A DNA stretch of 64,000 nucleotides from contig JBGAHD010000002.1 in assembly GCA_044226395.1 (NCBI GenBank), forward strand, positions 558,001-622,000, given 5' to 3'. Positions within the stretch are counted from its first letter, which is position 1. Every line of letters starts with the position of its first letter. The stretch is from JBGAHD01 sp044226395. GTDB lineage: Bacteria > Pseudomonadota > Gammaproteobacteria > Xanthomonadales > Ahniellaceae. Shown here piece after piece: positions 42,919 through 51,444 of the stretch. The notes beneath the pieces were generated by a model. The model was given only the letters and a program-made list of their open reading frames with translations. It had not been told where the DNA came from and did not search any database. The translations under genes were made by a program, and so were the position numbers.

Positions 42919-43788
42919 CTAGTCCCGCGCGAACACGCGCATGGCCGCGCGCACGGTGTTGAGATTCAAGCGCGCCAAGCGCTCGGCGGCCTGATAGCCG
43001 CCGGCGACGCAGAATGCGAGCGGGATGCCGCGCCGCCGCGCCATGCGCATCACCAGCAGATCGCGCATCAGCAACTGCCGTGTCGACAGACGCGCGCGGC
43101 TCTTGGGGTCCTCGGCATGGCAATCGGTGCCGGCCTGATACAGGATCAGATCGGGCCGCACGCGATCGAGTTCGGCCGCGATCTCGGTCAGTGCCGCGCG
43201 ATACGCGCCGAAGCCCTGCGTCGGGACGCGCACGAGGAATGCCTGCGAGCGCACGCCACCGCGACACCCGAAGCGCGTGCCGAAGATCGATGCCGTGTGC
43301 AAATTCGGCAGTACCGCGGCGAACTCCTCGGTGCCATTGCCGCCGTGCTCGTCGCAATCGATCACGAACACGCGGCGATCGGGCAGTCGATGCGCGACCA
43401 GGGCCAGGCCATTGATCGGGCAATAGCCGATGCCGCGCTCGGCCACCGCATGATGAAAGCCGCGCGCCAGATTCATCGCGAGGCCGTGCTCGAGCGCATG
43501 ACGCGCGGCCGCGAGTTGTCCCGCGCACATCGCCAGCGTCGCGTCGCGCACGCGCGGTGACCAGGCGATGCCTTGGCTCGACGCCAGCGGTTCAGTGCCC
43601 GCGAGAAAGGCGTGCAGATAGTTCGGCGCGTGCAGGCCATCGAGTTCGCGCGCGTCGAAGGCCGGCGGCGCGACCACCTCGACCGCGGGCTCGCGCGCGA
43701 TCAGCTCGGCCGCGACCGCGAGACGCGCGAGCGTCGGCACCTCGTCCGGGGCGTACTCGGGCGAGAAGTAGACGCGCAGGCGCTTCAT
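42919..43788 (-). CDS. Histone-deacetylase-like (arginase/deacetylase fold) zinc hydrolase
   Basis: A protein of 289 residues. The active-site pair is in RGFHHAVAERGIGYC; zinc ligands in VIDCDEHGGNGTEE and later YQAGTDCHAEDP; the final GGY (CVAGGYQ) is also present. Bacterial members deacetylate polyamines, acetoin-pathway proteins or other amides. It overlaps the preceding gene by four bases (ATGA), so it belongs to GTPase operon 2 and is convergent with Anbu. Confidence 0.9.
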   Translation of the reverse strand: MKRLRVYFSPEYAPDEVPTLARLAVAAELIAREPAVEVVAPPAFDARELDGLHAPNYLHAFLAGTEPLASSQGIAWSPRVRDATLAMCAGQLAAARHALEHGLAMNLARGFHHAVAERGIGYCPINGLALVAHRLPDRRVFVIDCDEHGGNGTEEFAAVLPNLHTASIFGTRFGCRGGVRSQAFLVRVPTQGFGAYRAALTEIAAELDRVRPDLILYQAGTDCHAEDPKSRARLSTRQLLMRDLLVMRMARRRGIPLAFCVAGGYQAAERLARLNLNTVRAAMRVFARD

Positions 43789-44717
43789 CGCGCCGCCGCC
43801 AGTTCGTCGCGCGCGAAGGCGCGCAGATGGTCGAGCGTGGTGTTGAGCGGCGAGAACATGTCGGCGCGCAACTGCGCGTCGATTTGGTGCGAGAAGGCGC
43901 GGCGACGCGCCTCGGGCGAGACCGACAAGGTGGTCAGGCGGAGAAAGCGCGCCTCTTCGATCGCGCTCAGCGGCAATAGCTCGCCATGACGCGTGGCGCG
44001 ACCCGACGGTAAATCCGCCTTGATGCGCAGCGCGCAAAGCCCGCCCGGTGGAATGCGCACGCCATTGATGCGCAGCGGCGCCACCGCCAGGGCCGAATGC
44101 GATTCGCCCAGATGCATTTTTTCGATCAGCACCGGCTGCCCGGCGTCGTCGACGAGTACGTTGACGCGACCTCCGCGGCGCACGCGCGCGTGCGCGATCT
44201 CGAGAAAGTATTCCTCGGCCTGCGAGCAACTGCCGATCTCGGGTTTGACCGCCATGCCCGGCACATCGGGCGCGGCGTCGCCGCGGCCGCTGAGCAGATC
44301 TTGCAGCAGATCGTGAAACAAGCGGCTTTCTTCGTGCCGCAGTCGCTCGCGCAGCGCGCGCAATGACACGGGCAAGCGCGCGAGTTCGGCCAGGCGCGGC
44401 GTGTCGCGCGCGGCATCGCGCATCGCGGCGGGCAATTGATCGAGATTGCGCCAGCCTTCGGCCCAACCGGCCGCGCGCATCACGCGCGCCAGGGCCTCGG
44501 TCTCGCGCATCGGCCAATCGGCGAACACGTCGAGGTCGCGCGGCGATACCGGATCGCGCGCTTGATTGATATAGGTCGCCAAGAAGCGCGTCGCCTGCGT
44601 GAAGCCGCAGCCGCGACGCTCGGTGCGATGCGAGAAGTGCTCGTCGAGCATCTCGGCCAGGCGCGGATCGAGCGCGTGGCCGGCCTCGGCATAGGCTTGC
44701 GTCAATTCGTGACGCAC
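43785..44717 (-). CDS. Unknown protein in GTPase operon 2
   Basis: A protein of 310 residues from a GTG at 44717, 3 bp after the GTPase stop. The N-terminal half is helical (LAEMLDEHFSHRTERRGCGFTQATRFLATYI). The second half has a beta domain with MHLGESHSALAVAPLRINGVRIPPGGLCALR and a KADLPSG segment, then a helical end. No family recognised. It is coupled to the GTPase upstream and the deacetylase downstream, so it may link them, for instance as a target or GTPase-binding adaptor. Confidence 0.7.
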   Translation of the reverse strand: MRHELTQAYAEAGHALDPRLAEMLDEHFSHRTERRGCGFTQATRFLATYINQARDPVSPRDLDVFADWPMRETEALARVMRAAGWAEGWRNLDQLPAAMRDAARDTPRLAELARLPVSLRALRERLRHEESRLFHDLLQDLLSGRGDAAPDVPGMAVKPEIGSCSQAEEYFLEIAHARVRRGGRVNVLVDDAGQPVLIEKMHLGESHSALAVAPLRINGVRIPPGGLCALRIKADLPSGRATRHGELLPLSAIEEARFLRLTTLSVSPEARRRAFSHQIDAQLRADMFSPLNTTLDHLRAFARDELAAAR

Positions 44718-44720
44718 GGC

Positions 44721-45248
44721 CTACATGGCGGCCAGCAGCATCGCGCGCACCAGGTGCGCGGTCTGCTCGCGATCGCGCGCGTCGACGGTGAACACCGGCA
44801 CCGGCGGTCCCGCGCGGCGTATCGCGGCGCGCACTTCGCTCAGATTGAAGCCGCGCGCGTGGTCGGTGTGAGTCACGCCCACCACCATCGGCATGCCGCC
44901 GTCGATCGCGCGGATCGCGCGCAACCAATGCTCGCATTCCGTCGCGACCGTGGCAGCTGCACCATCGAGCAGGATGATCACGCCGACCGCGCCCGCGAGC
45001 AGGATCGGTCGCATGAAGGCGAAGCGCTCCTGACCGGGCAGGCCGTAGATGAACAGCGGCGTGCCGTCATCGAGCGCGATCGTGGCGAAATCCAGAGCCA
45101 CCGTGGTCGTGGTCTTGTCGCCCATCGCGCCCTCGGACAAGGGCATCTCGGTCGAGATCGGCGCGCTATCGGCCAGCGAACGGATCGCCGTGGTCTTGCC
45201 CGCGCCAACGGGACCGGCGAGGATGAGTTTGTGCGCTACCGGTTCCAT
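44721..45248 (-). CDS. MglA-like small Ras-type GTPase (operon 2)
   Basis: A protein of 175 residues, with CGGAGAGAG before the ATG. P-loop GPVGAGKT at residues 12-19, G2 region DKTTTTVALDF, G3 YGLPGQERF, and G4 GVTHTDHA, where Thr-His replaces the usual Asn-Lys. It is a paralogue of the 6949 product, which keeps an NKxD-like motif. The replacement occurs in some bacterial members and may change nucleotide preference. Confidence 0.88.
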   Translation of the reverse strand: MEPVAHKLILAGPVGAGKTTAIRSLADSAPISTEMPLSEGAMGDKTTTTVALDFATIALDDGTPLFIYGLPGQERFAFMRPILLAGAVGVIILLDGAAATVATECEHWLRAIRAIDGGMPMVVGVTHTDHARGFNLSEVRAAIRRAGPPVPVFTVDARDREQTAHLVRAMLLAAM

Positions 45249-45348
45249 GCTCTCTCCGAGCGTGCGCGCAACGTGATCGCGCGAACGCCGCGCATCGCGA
45301 TCTGAGCGATGCCAGCGCACGAGGAAATATCGCGCATCGACCGCGGAC

Positions 45349-46365
45349 TCATGGCCGCGACAATCCAAATCGCGCCGCGAGCCGTTGCAGCAAGCCTTGC
45401 TTGGGCTCGCTTGGCGCCGGCACGGACGCAGGCGTGATCGCGCGCGATTCAACCGCGGCATCGAGCATCAAGCCCGCCGCCTGGAAGGCCCACAGCGTCG
45501 CGGACACTTCGCGCAGGGGCAGTTGGCATTTGCGCGCGATGTCGCGCGGCGTGGCCGACACGCGCATCAGCGCATTGGCCACGCGCAAGGCGCCCAGGGC
45601 TTCGGGCGCGGAGCCGAGATCGGGCCAGTCGCGCAGCGCGCAGACGCGATCGGGAAAATCGGGCCACTCGTGTTGCAGCTTGATCGCGCCGAGCGCGAGA
45701 TAGGCATCGAGGCTGATCGAGACTTCGCCCGGCAGATCGGGCGAGGCACTGCCGAGCAGGGGCGCGATGTCCCAGGCGGCGTCGTGCAATTGTTCGCGCG
45801 TGGCCAGGATGTCGCTGAGCGTATTCGCGATCACGCGTGAACTCGACGCCAGCACGGCGATGCGCCGCGTACCCAGACGCGCCTGCACGTCGCGTCCGCG
45901 CAGACTGGCGTCGGTGGCCAGGCGCAACAGCAATCCGCGCGAGGCGGCCGACGAGGGCGCGACGTTGGCGAGCGCGGCCGTGGCCACGTCGGCGGGCACC
46001 GCGTGCGCGGCATCGACCTCCTCGCCGGCGGTGGTCGCGCGCGCCGATCGCGCGCGTTCGAGCACTTGCTTGAGCGCGGAAGCGATCGCCGCCGCCTGAC
46101 TGTCGGCGGGCACGGCGACCAGATTCTCGGCCGGCGGTCGCGCGCCGGCATGCATCACCACCACGCCATAGCCGCGGCGGCGCGCCGATTCGATCGCTTG
46201 GCGACCGTAGGCGTCGGGCACCAAGGCGACCAGGGCGTGGCAGCGCGTGCCGTCCCAGTCACGCACCGTGACTTTCCATTGATGCGCGGCCAACAACTGC
46301 GCGGCCAGCTTCACGCGCTGACCGAGCTGTTCGTTGAGACCGGCGATGGTCACGTCAAAGCGCAT
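45349..46365 (-). CDS. Pseudo-receiver-like / winged-helix protein of GTPase operon 2
   Basis: A protein of 338 residues. Residues 1-105 look like a receiver fold without the phospho-acceptor (MRFDVTIAGLNEQLGQ, HALVALVPDAYGRQAIE, YGVVVMHAGARPPAENLVAVP). An Ala-rich linker and a middle domain follow. Residues 265-305 are a winged helix (SATPRDIARKCQLPLREVSATLWAFQAAGLML). It occupies the same place relative to the GTPase as the 7509 product, and the C-terminal parts correspond. Possibly a GTPase-controlled DNA-binding or scaffolding protein. Confidence 0.68.
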   Translation of the reverse strand: MRFDVTIAGLNEQLGQRVKLAAQLLAAHQWKVTVRDWDGTRCHALVALVPDAYGRQAIESARRRGYGVVVMHAGARPPAENLVAVPADSQAAAIASALKQVLERARSARATTAGEEVDAAHAVPADVATAALANVAPSSAASRGLLLRLATDASLRGRDVQARLGTRRIAVLASSSRVIANTLSDILATREQLHDAAWDIAPLLGSASPDLPGEVSISLDAYLALGAIKLQHEWPDFPDRVCALRDWPDLGSAPEALGALRVANALMRVSATPRDIARKCQLPLREVSATLWAFQAAGLMLDAAVESRAITPASVPAPSEPKQGLLQRLAARFGLSRP

Positions 46366-46447
46366 CTGGCGGTTCCGAATCGTGGTTCGAATTCGTGTTC
46401 GACCCCGCGCGCGGCCGGCGCTGATGCCGACCGCCGCGATCGATCGA

Positions 46448-46804
46448 TCAAGAGAAGTCGAGCGACTTCTCGAACGTGCGCAGCTCGTGGCGAGCCATCG
46501 CCAGGTTCGACTTGGAGCGATCCAGCACCACGTACACGAACAGCTTCTGGTTCGATTCCAGCGGACGAACGATGTGGTACTGCTTGTTCAAGCTGATCAG
46601 GATGTCCTCGATCGTGTCGTTCAACTTCAGGTTGTTGGCGACCTTGCGCTTGGCGCGCACGACTTCGGCATTGCCGGCGGCGGCGATTTCGAGATTGATG
46701 GTGGTGCCGTCGCCGGCGAGCAGCATGCCGCTCTCGGTGTCGACCAGGGCGGAGGCGATGTAACCGTCAAGCGCGCGCAGGGGTTCAAGACTGATTTTTG
46801 CCAT
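46448..46804 (-). CDS. Roadblock/longin-like protein (operon 2, type a)
   Basis: A protein of 118 residues. LDGYIASALVDTESGMLLAGDG, then INLEIAAAGNAEVVRAKRKVANNL and QKLFVYVVLDRSKSNLAMARHEL, fit the roadblock fold. Its counterpart in operon 1 is the 8176 product. Start 46804 follows a GAGGAC site that overlaps the stop of the microprotein just upstream. Confidence 0.78.
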   Translation of the reverse strand: MAKISLEPLRALDGYIASALVDTESGMLLAGDGTTINLEIAAAGNAEVVRAKRKVANNLKLNDTIEDILISLNKQYHIVRPLESNQKLFVYVVLDRSKSNLAMARHELRTFEKSLDFS

Positions 46805-46815
46805 GGGATTTGTCC

Positions 46816-46908
46816 TCAGTGGTGGTGGTGATGGTGATGCCCGCGACGGCTCGGCACGCGGCCGAAGCCACCTTCGCGGAGCAGGAAGAACCAATAGACG
46901 AGCTTCAT
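46816..46908 (-). CDS. 30-residue microprotein ending in seven histidines
   Basis: The ATG (46908-46906) overlaps the stop of the upstream roadblock gene as ATGA, and the TGA is 11 bp from the next roadblock ATG. The product starts MKLVYWFFLLREGG, hydrophobic and aromatic, passes GRVPSRRG and ends in an unbroken run of seven His. The His codons alternate CAT and CAC rather than being one repeated triplet. Translation looks coupled on both sides. It might bind Zn, Ni or Cu, or tether the complex to the membrane through the N-terminal aromatic segment. It is too short for standard gene finders. Confidence 0.6.
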   Translation of the reverse strand: MKLVYWFFLLREGGFGRVPSRRGHHHHHHH

Positions 46909-47306
46909 GTTTCGGTGACCTGATCGATGGTTTGCGCCAATGCCTGAGCGGTATCGAGCGCGCCGCGCAGCGTCATGGCGATTAATTGCGAATCATCGGC
47001 GCCGACCGACAGCGCGAAGGCGCGCTGCCGCGAGGGCACGCGCACCAGCACGATCGAACCGCGCTCGGTGGCGATGGCCGAGTAACTGCATGGCGATTTC
47101 AGGGCTTCCTTGGCGAAGGATTCGGCCAAGGCCAGCAATGAACACGTGATCGCCGACACGCCGGCGGCCGCGATCGACTCACGCGCCGTCGCATGCGCGA
47201 AGGCGCGGCCGTCGACGCGAGACAGGCAGGCGAACTGAAGAGCCGGATTGCGCGACAGAAAGGAATCGAGTTGACGCTGACACTCCGCCTGTACCGCGCT
47301 TTGCAT
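46905..47306 (-). CDS. Roadblock/LC7-type protein, first gene of GTPase operon 2
   Basis: A protein of 133 residues, equal in length to the 6551 product. Motifs: FACLSRVDGRAFAHATARES, VSAITCSLLALAESFAKEAL, SAIATERGSIVLVRVPS. Roadblock fold; presumed GTPase partner. Start at 47306 is ATG, with TGTCACAGGGGCGG upstream on the minus strand. Confidence 0.78.
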   Translation of the reverse strand: MQSAVQAECQRQLDSFLSRNPALQFACLSRVDGRAFAHATARESIAAAGVSAITCSLLALAESFAKEALKSPCSYSAIATERGSIVLVRVPSRQRAFALSVGADDSQLIAMTLRGALDTAQALAQTIDQVTET

Positions 47307-47679
47307 TCGACCGCCCCTGTGACGACAACGTCGAGCGCGTATCGATCAGCGATCGATTCACGTCGATTCAAACCGTTCGTATGTGTCGATCGTGCAATTC
47401 GCGCGGGGCGTCGTAGGTGCCCAAGGGAAGTTACGCGGTCCTTGCGAAGCGCGAGATCACGATCGCGGGCGCAGTATAGACAGGCTTGGGCGCGAGCCTC
47501 GGGAAGTTCACACACTTCCACAAGCGTGATGCCGTTCGATGAAAGCGCCGCGGCAACACGGCGGCGAGCGAGGGCGATGCGTGGCCTACACACGCATCGT
47601 GGAATTGGGCCTCACGACTTTCGTACAGTGGCGACCATCGCGCGCCTTTTGCTACGCGCGCGACGATCGCCGCAATCAA
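47307..47679. other. 373-bp intergenic region, control region of GTPase operon 2
   Basis: No gene seen. It includes the inverted repeat GGAAGT-N6-ACTTCC (47502-47519) and a short hairpin AGGCT/AGCCT at 47482-47499. The operon promoter must lie here; I could not place its hexamers. Confidence 0.45.
47502..47519. promoter_or_regulatory. Inverted repeat GGAAGT-N6-ACTTCC
   Basis: Perfect 6-bp dyad with a 6-bp spacer upstream of GTPase operon 2. It has the same geometry (6-6-6) as the ATGTAA/TTACAT dyad upstream of operon 1, but a different sequence. Confidence 0.35.
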
Positions 47680-48066
47680 TCATTCCGGCGCGTGACACAC
47701 GGCCTCGATGTTGTGCCCATCGGGGTCGAGCACGAAGGCGCCGTAGTAGTTCGGGTGATAGTGCGCGCGAATGCCGGGCGCGCCGTTGTCGCGACCCCCG
47801 GCCGCGAGCGCGGCGCGATGAAAGGCATCGACGTGCGCGCGCGTGGCCACGCGAAAGGCGACGTGGATCGCGGGACGATTGGGCTCGCCGCTGATGATCC
47901 AGAAATCGGGCTTAGGCGGTTCGCCGAAGCCGGCGACGCGGCCATGACCCGTCACCTCGGGCGGAAACTCGGCGAGCAAGTGATAGCCAATGGCGGCGAA
48001 CGCGCCAATGTAGAACTGCTTGCTCTTGTCGAAGTCGCTGACGACGACGCCGGTGTGGTCGATCAT
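47680..48066 (-). CDS. VOC (glyoxalase/bleomycin-resistance) superfamily protein
   Basis: A protein of 128 residues. MIDHTGVVVSDFDKSKQFYIGAFAAIGY gives the first metal-site His; AIHVAFRV the second half; and VLDPDGHNIEAVCH the terminal Glu motif. One VOC module pair, dimeric metal enzyme or binding protein. Substrate unknown. Confidence 0.9.
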   Translation of the reverse strand: MIDHTGVVVSDFDKSKQFYIGAFAAIGYHLLAEFPPEVTGHGRVAGFGEPPKPDFWIISGEPNRPAIHVAFRVATRAHVDAFHRAALAAGGRDNGAPGIRAHYHPNYYGAFVLDPDGHNIEAVCHAPE

Positions 48067-48158
48067 GAGGCCGTGCTCCCGTGGCGGAACCGGGAGTTTA
48101 GTCAGTGTCGATGTCGGATGCGCGCGGCGGCGCGATCAATCGATCACGCGGTGACCGA

Positions 48159-48509
48159 TCAGAGATTGGCCCAGGCGCGCTGCAGCGGTTCGCAGCTTTG
48201 AATGAAGCGCGAGAACTGATGGGCATCGGGACGCGCGCGCAGCAACTGGATCACGTGCGCGACTTGATCGCCGGTGGGAATCAATTCGAACGGCCCTTCC
48301 CAAAACCAATCTCGCAAGATCGGTATCAGTTCTTCGGCCGGACGCGTGCGCACTTCGCCTTGCGTGGGCACGTAGGCGCCGACACGACCACGCCCCAAGG
48401 CCCGATACGGCGCCTGCAAGCGCTGAATCAGTTCTTCCGACACGCCGAAGCGATCATCGGAAGATGTCGCGTCGCGCTGGGCGATTTCGGGGTCCATCGA
48501 GGTTCGCAT
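48159..48509 (-). CDS. Small protein of unknown function
   Basis: A protein of about 116 residues if ATG 48509 is used; other in-frame starts lie at 48497 and 48557. The body (VSEELIQRLQAPYRALGRGRVGAYVP, ELIPILRDWFWEGPFELIPTGDQVAHVIQLLRARPDAHQFSRFI) has conserved-looking helices and no low-complexity bias, which supports coding. No family recognised. It is divergent from the histidine kinase. Confidence 0.5.
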   Translation of the reverse strand: MRTSMDPEIAQRDATSSDDRFGVSEELIQRLQAPYRALGRGRVGAYVPTQGEVRTRPAEELIPILRDWFWEGPFELIPTGDQVAHVIQLLRARPDAHQFSRFIQSCEPLQRAWANL

Positions 48510-48625
48510 GCTGCGCCAGATCCCCCTGGCCTTGAGGATTGTGCCCGTGACGCGCATGAGCCATTGCAAGCCTTTGTGAAGCAGTGGCACCGCCTTTGCA
48601 CTCTTTTGCTTGCCGCTGGCGATTG

Positions 48626-48666
48626 ACGACGCGCGCCACGGCCCAACGTCGCGGCGTCGTTTTTTT
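48626..48666 (+). terminator. Terminator-like hairpin with U-tract in the leader of the histidine kinase
   Basis: ACGACGC (48626-48632) pairs with GCGTCGT (48654-48660), followed at once by six Ts. It points along the plus strand, where no gene ends, and lies 43 bp before the likely kinase start. It could be an attenuator in the kinase leader or the end of a small RNA. Confidence 0.5.
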
Positions 48667-48708
48667 GTCGCCAAGGTGCGAGTGACCGTGGCGCCTTTGG
48701 AGTGGTTT

Positions 48709-51444
48709 GTGCGGGACGCAGCTACCACATCGCCAGCGCGGGGCCTCGCCGGCTCGCGCGCGCGTCATGGCTTTTGGCCCTCGGGCCTGGGCGCGCGCAC
48801 CTTGCTGGGCGTCCTGGTGGTGGCGACCGTGATGATCGCGGGCACGATGGCCGTGCTGCAGATTCGCGGTCGCGAGTTGATGCGCGCCGAAACGCACCGC
48901 TTGATCGAACAGATGGGCAACAACGCCGTCTCGGGGCTGATGGTCAGGGCCACCGAGATTTCGGCGCTGAGCAAGTCGGTGGCCACGGTCGCGTCGGAAC
49001 TGCCGCATCAAGCCACCGCGTTCGAAAAGACCTTGCCGCCCATGCTCGACTTCGGTGGCGATCTGGCCGTGGCTGGTGGTGGCTTCTGGCCCGAGCCTTT
49101 CGCCTTCGATCCCAAGCTCGAGCGACGCAGCTTCTTCTGGGGTCGCAACACGCGCAATGCGCTGGAGTACTTCGACGACTACAACCAGCCCGGCCCCGGC
49201 TATCACCACGAAGAATGGTATGTGCCGGCGCGCTACATGTCGTCGCACAGTTGTTACTGGAGTCAGTCCTACATGGACCCGTACTCCTATCAACCCATGG
49301 TCACCTGCACCTGGCCGCAGCGCGATGGCCACGTGTTTCGCGGCGTGACCACGATCGATTTGCGCCTCGAAGGCCTGGCCGGCTTCGTCGAATCGTGGCG
49401 CGCCAAGACCGGGGGTTATGTTTTCATCGTCGATCGCAACAACAAGTTCATTACTTATCCCTGGGCCGATCATGTCCGCACGATCGGACAGGACGAAAAG
49501 GGCAAGCGCACCGAGGACTTGCTCACCGCCGATCAGTTCGCCGCGCGACAGACGCTGTTCGCGCCCATGGCCCGCGCGCTCGATGACCTCAACGACGAGA
49601 CCATCGCCGCCGCCAGCACGCGCCTGGGCGCGCAGCTCGAGCACATCGCGCACGAGATCGACCAGGACAGCTATCAGATCGACGCCGAGCAGGCGCGCTT
49701 GATCGCCGCGATCACGATCGACCCGCTGCACGAGCGCTTCTCGATCGAACGCTCGACCCTGTTTCGCACGGTCACGCTCGCGCGCGATCCGGAATTGGGC
49801 GAGAAGGCGCTGGCCTATGTCTTCCACGTGCCCGACACGTATTGGAAGCTGGTGGTGGTGAAGCCCTTCGACGAGGCCTCGGCCTTCGCCGACGGCATCG
49901 CCATGACCTTGCTGCGCTATTTGTTGTTGTTCGGCCTGATCGTGTGCGCCGTGGCGTATGCGCTGTTTCGGCGCACGGTGATCCAGCCCTTGCAACACGT
50001 CACCGGCGTGATGCGCGAGATCGGCGGCAAGATCGATCGTCAGCAGTACGCCGATGCCGGGCGTTTGCGCCTGTCGCTCGATCGCGATGATGAACTCGGC
50101 GAGCTCGGTCATTCCTTCGACGAACTGGTCGAGCGCGTGGTCGGCAACGAGGCGCAGTTGGCCGAGGTCAACGGCAAGCTCGAGCAACGCGTGCGCGAGC
50201 GCACGGCCGAGCTGGTTGAAAGCGCCGAGCGCTATCGCGCCCTGATGGAAAACACTTCCGCCGTGCCTTGGGAAGTTCGCCCCGACACGCTGGAATTGCT
50301 GCATATCGCGCCGCAAGTCGATCGCATCTTCGGCGCCGACACGCGCGCGTTGCTGCAAGGCACGGCCCTGTGCCTGCGCCTGGTGCCGGAAGAGCGCGAA
50401 CACGTGGTCGCCGCGCTGCGCGAATTGTCGGCCGCGCCCTCGGGCACCGAGATCACGCTGCAATTCCGCGTGCGCGTGCGCGAGGGTCACAAGATCCACG
50501 TGCGCACTAGCGCCTGGATCACCGGCGGTCAGGACGGCACGCCGCGACGCTTGCTCGGCATCGCCAGCGACGTGAGCGCGCAAAAGGCCATGGAGATGGA
50601 ACTGGCGCAAGCGCAGAAGCTCGAGTCCGTGGGTCGGCTCGCCGCCGGCATCGCGCACGAGATCAACACGCCGGTGCAGTACGTCAGCGACAACGTCGAA
50701 TTCCTGCGCACGGCCACGGGCCGCTTGTTCGCCTTGCTAGAGAAGCAAGCCGCCACCACCAATGCCGTGATCGAAGGTCAGCCCGCGACCGCCGCGGCGG
50801 AACTGGCCAAGCAAGCCGAACAGAAAGCGCGTCTGCCTTACTTGACCGAGAATGTGCCGGCCGCGATCGACGCCGCGCTCGAAGGCCTGGGTCGGGTCAG
50901 CGAGATCGTGCGCTCGATGAAGTCCTTCGCGCATCCCGATCAGGGCGAGCTCGAGCAGATCGATCTCAACGCCGCCGTGAGCAGCACCTTGATCGTGGCG
51001 CGCAACGAATACAAATACGTCGCGGACCTCGACACGCAATTCGGCGAAGTGCCGCCGGTGGCCTGCTATCCGGGCGAGCTCAATCAAGTGGTGTTGAACC
51101 TCGTGGTCAACGCCGCGCACGCCATCGGCGAGAAGGTCGGCGCCAGTCAGCAACGCGGACGCATTTCGGTGCGCACGCGCGCGGAAGACGATTGGGCCGT
51201 GATCGAGATCGCCGACACCGGCGGTGGCATTCCCGAGACCGTCCGCGAACGCATCTTCGATCCTTTCTTCACCACCAAGCCCGTGGGCAAGGGCACGGGT
51301 CAGGGCCTGGCGATCGCGCGCTCGGTGATCGTGGACAAGCACAAGGGCCAGCTGCACTTCGAAACCGAAGTTGGCGTCGGCACGACCTTCACCCTGCGCA
51401 TTCCCCTGCGCGGCCCGGGCGGCAAGGTCGAGGAGGCGGCATGA
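48709..51444 (+). CDS. Membrane sensor histidine kinase (Cache-HAMP-PAS-HisKA-HATPase)
   Basis: 911 residues from the GTG at 48709, which has a GGAG six bases ahead; GTG/TTG codons further up are possible, and no in-frame ATG precedes the first membrane helix. TM1 about 25-50; a periplasmic Cache sensor (WYVPARYM, YTYPWADH-like and DTYWKLVVVKPF parts); TM2 about 400-425; HAMP; PAS from about 510; H-box GIAHEINTPVQYV (His about 650); N-box LNLVVNAAHAI; G-boxes DTGGGIPE and GKGTGQGLAIA. The stop overlaps the response-regulator start (ATGA). Confidence 0.88.
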   Translation: MRDAATTSPARGLAGSRARHGFWPSGLGARTLLGVLVVATVMIAGTMAVLQIRGRELMRAETHRLIEQMGNNAVSGLMVRATEISALSKSVATVASELPHQATAFEKTLPPMLDFGGDLAVAGGGFWPEPFAFDPKLERRSFFWGRNTRNALEYFDDYNQPGPGYHHEEWYVPARYMSSHSCYWSQSYMDPYSYQPMVTCTWPQRDGHVFRGVTTIDLRLEGLAGFVESWRAKTGGYVFIVDRNNKFITYPWADHVRTIGQDEKGKRTEDLLTADQFAARQTLFAPMARALDDLNDETIAAASTRLGAQLEHIAHEIDQDSYQIDAEQARLIAAITIDPLHERFSIERSTLFRTVTLARDPELGEKALAYVFHVPDTYWKLVVVKPFDEASAFADGIAMTLLRYLLLFGLIVCAVAYALFRRTVIQPLQHVTGVMREIGGKIDRQQYADAGRLRLSLDRDDELGELGHSFDELVERVVGNEAQLAEVNGKLEQRVRERTAELVESAERYRALMENTSAVPWEVRPDTLELLHIAPQVDRIFGADTRALLQGTALCLRLVPEEREHVVAALRELSAAPSGTEITLQFRVRVREGHKIHVRTSAWITGGQDGTPRRLLGIASDVSAQKAMEMELAQAQKLESVGRLAAGIAHEINTPVQYVSDNVEFLRTATGRLFALLEKQAATTNAVIEGQPATAAAELAKQAEQKARLPYLTENVPAAIDAALEGLGRVSEIVRSMKSFAHPDQGELEQIDLNAAVSSTLIVARNEYKYVADLDTQFGEVPPVACYPGELNQVVLNLVVNAAHAIGEKVGASQQRGRISVRTRAEDDWAVIEIADTGGGIPETVRERIFDPFFTTKPVGKGTGQGLAIARSVIVDKHKGQLHFETEVGVGTTFTLRIPLRGPGGKVEEAA

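Noticed and set aside
48454..50658. Long minus-strand open frame (734 codons) opposite the histidine kinase
   Set aside because: Its product is a His/Arg/Gln/Ala-rich string without domains, typical of the antisense of a GC-rich gene; the plus strand encodes a clear kinase.
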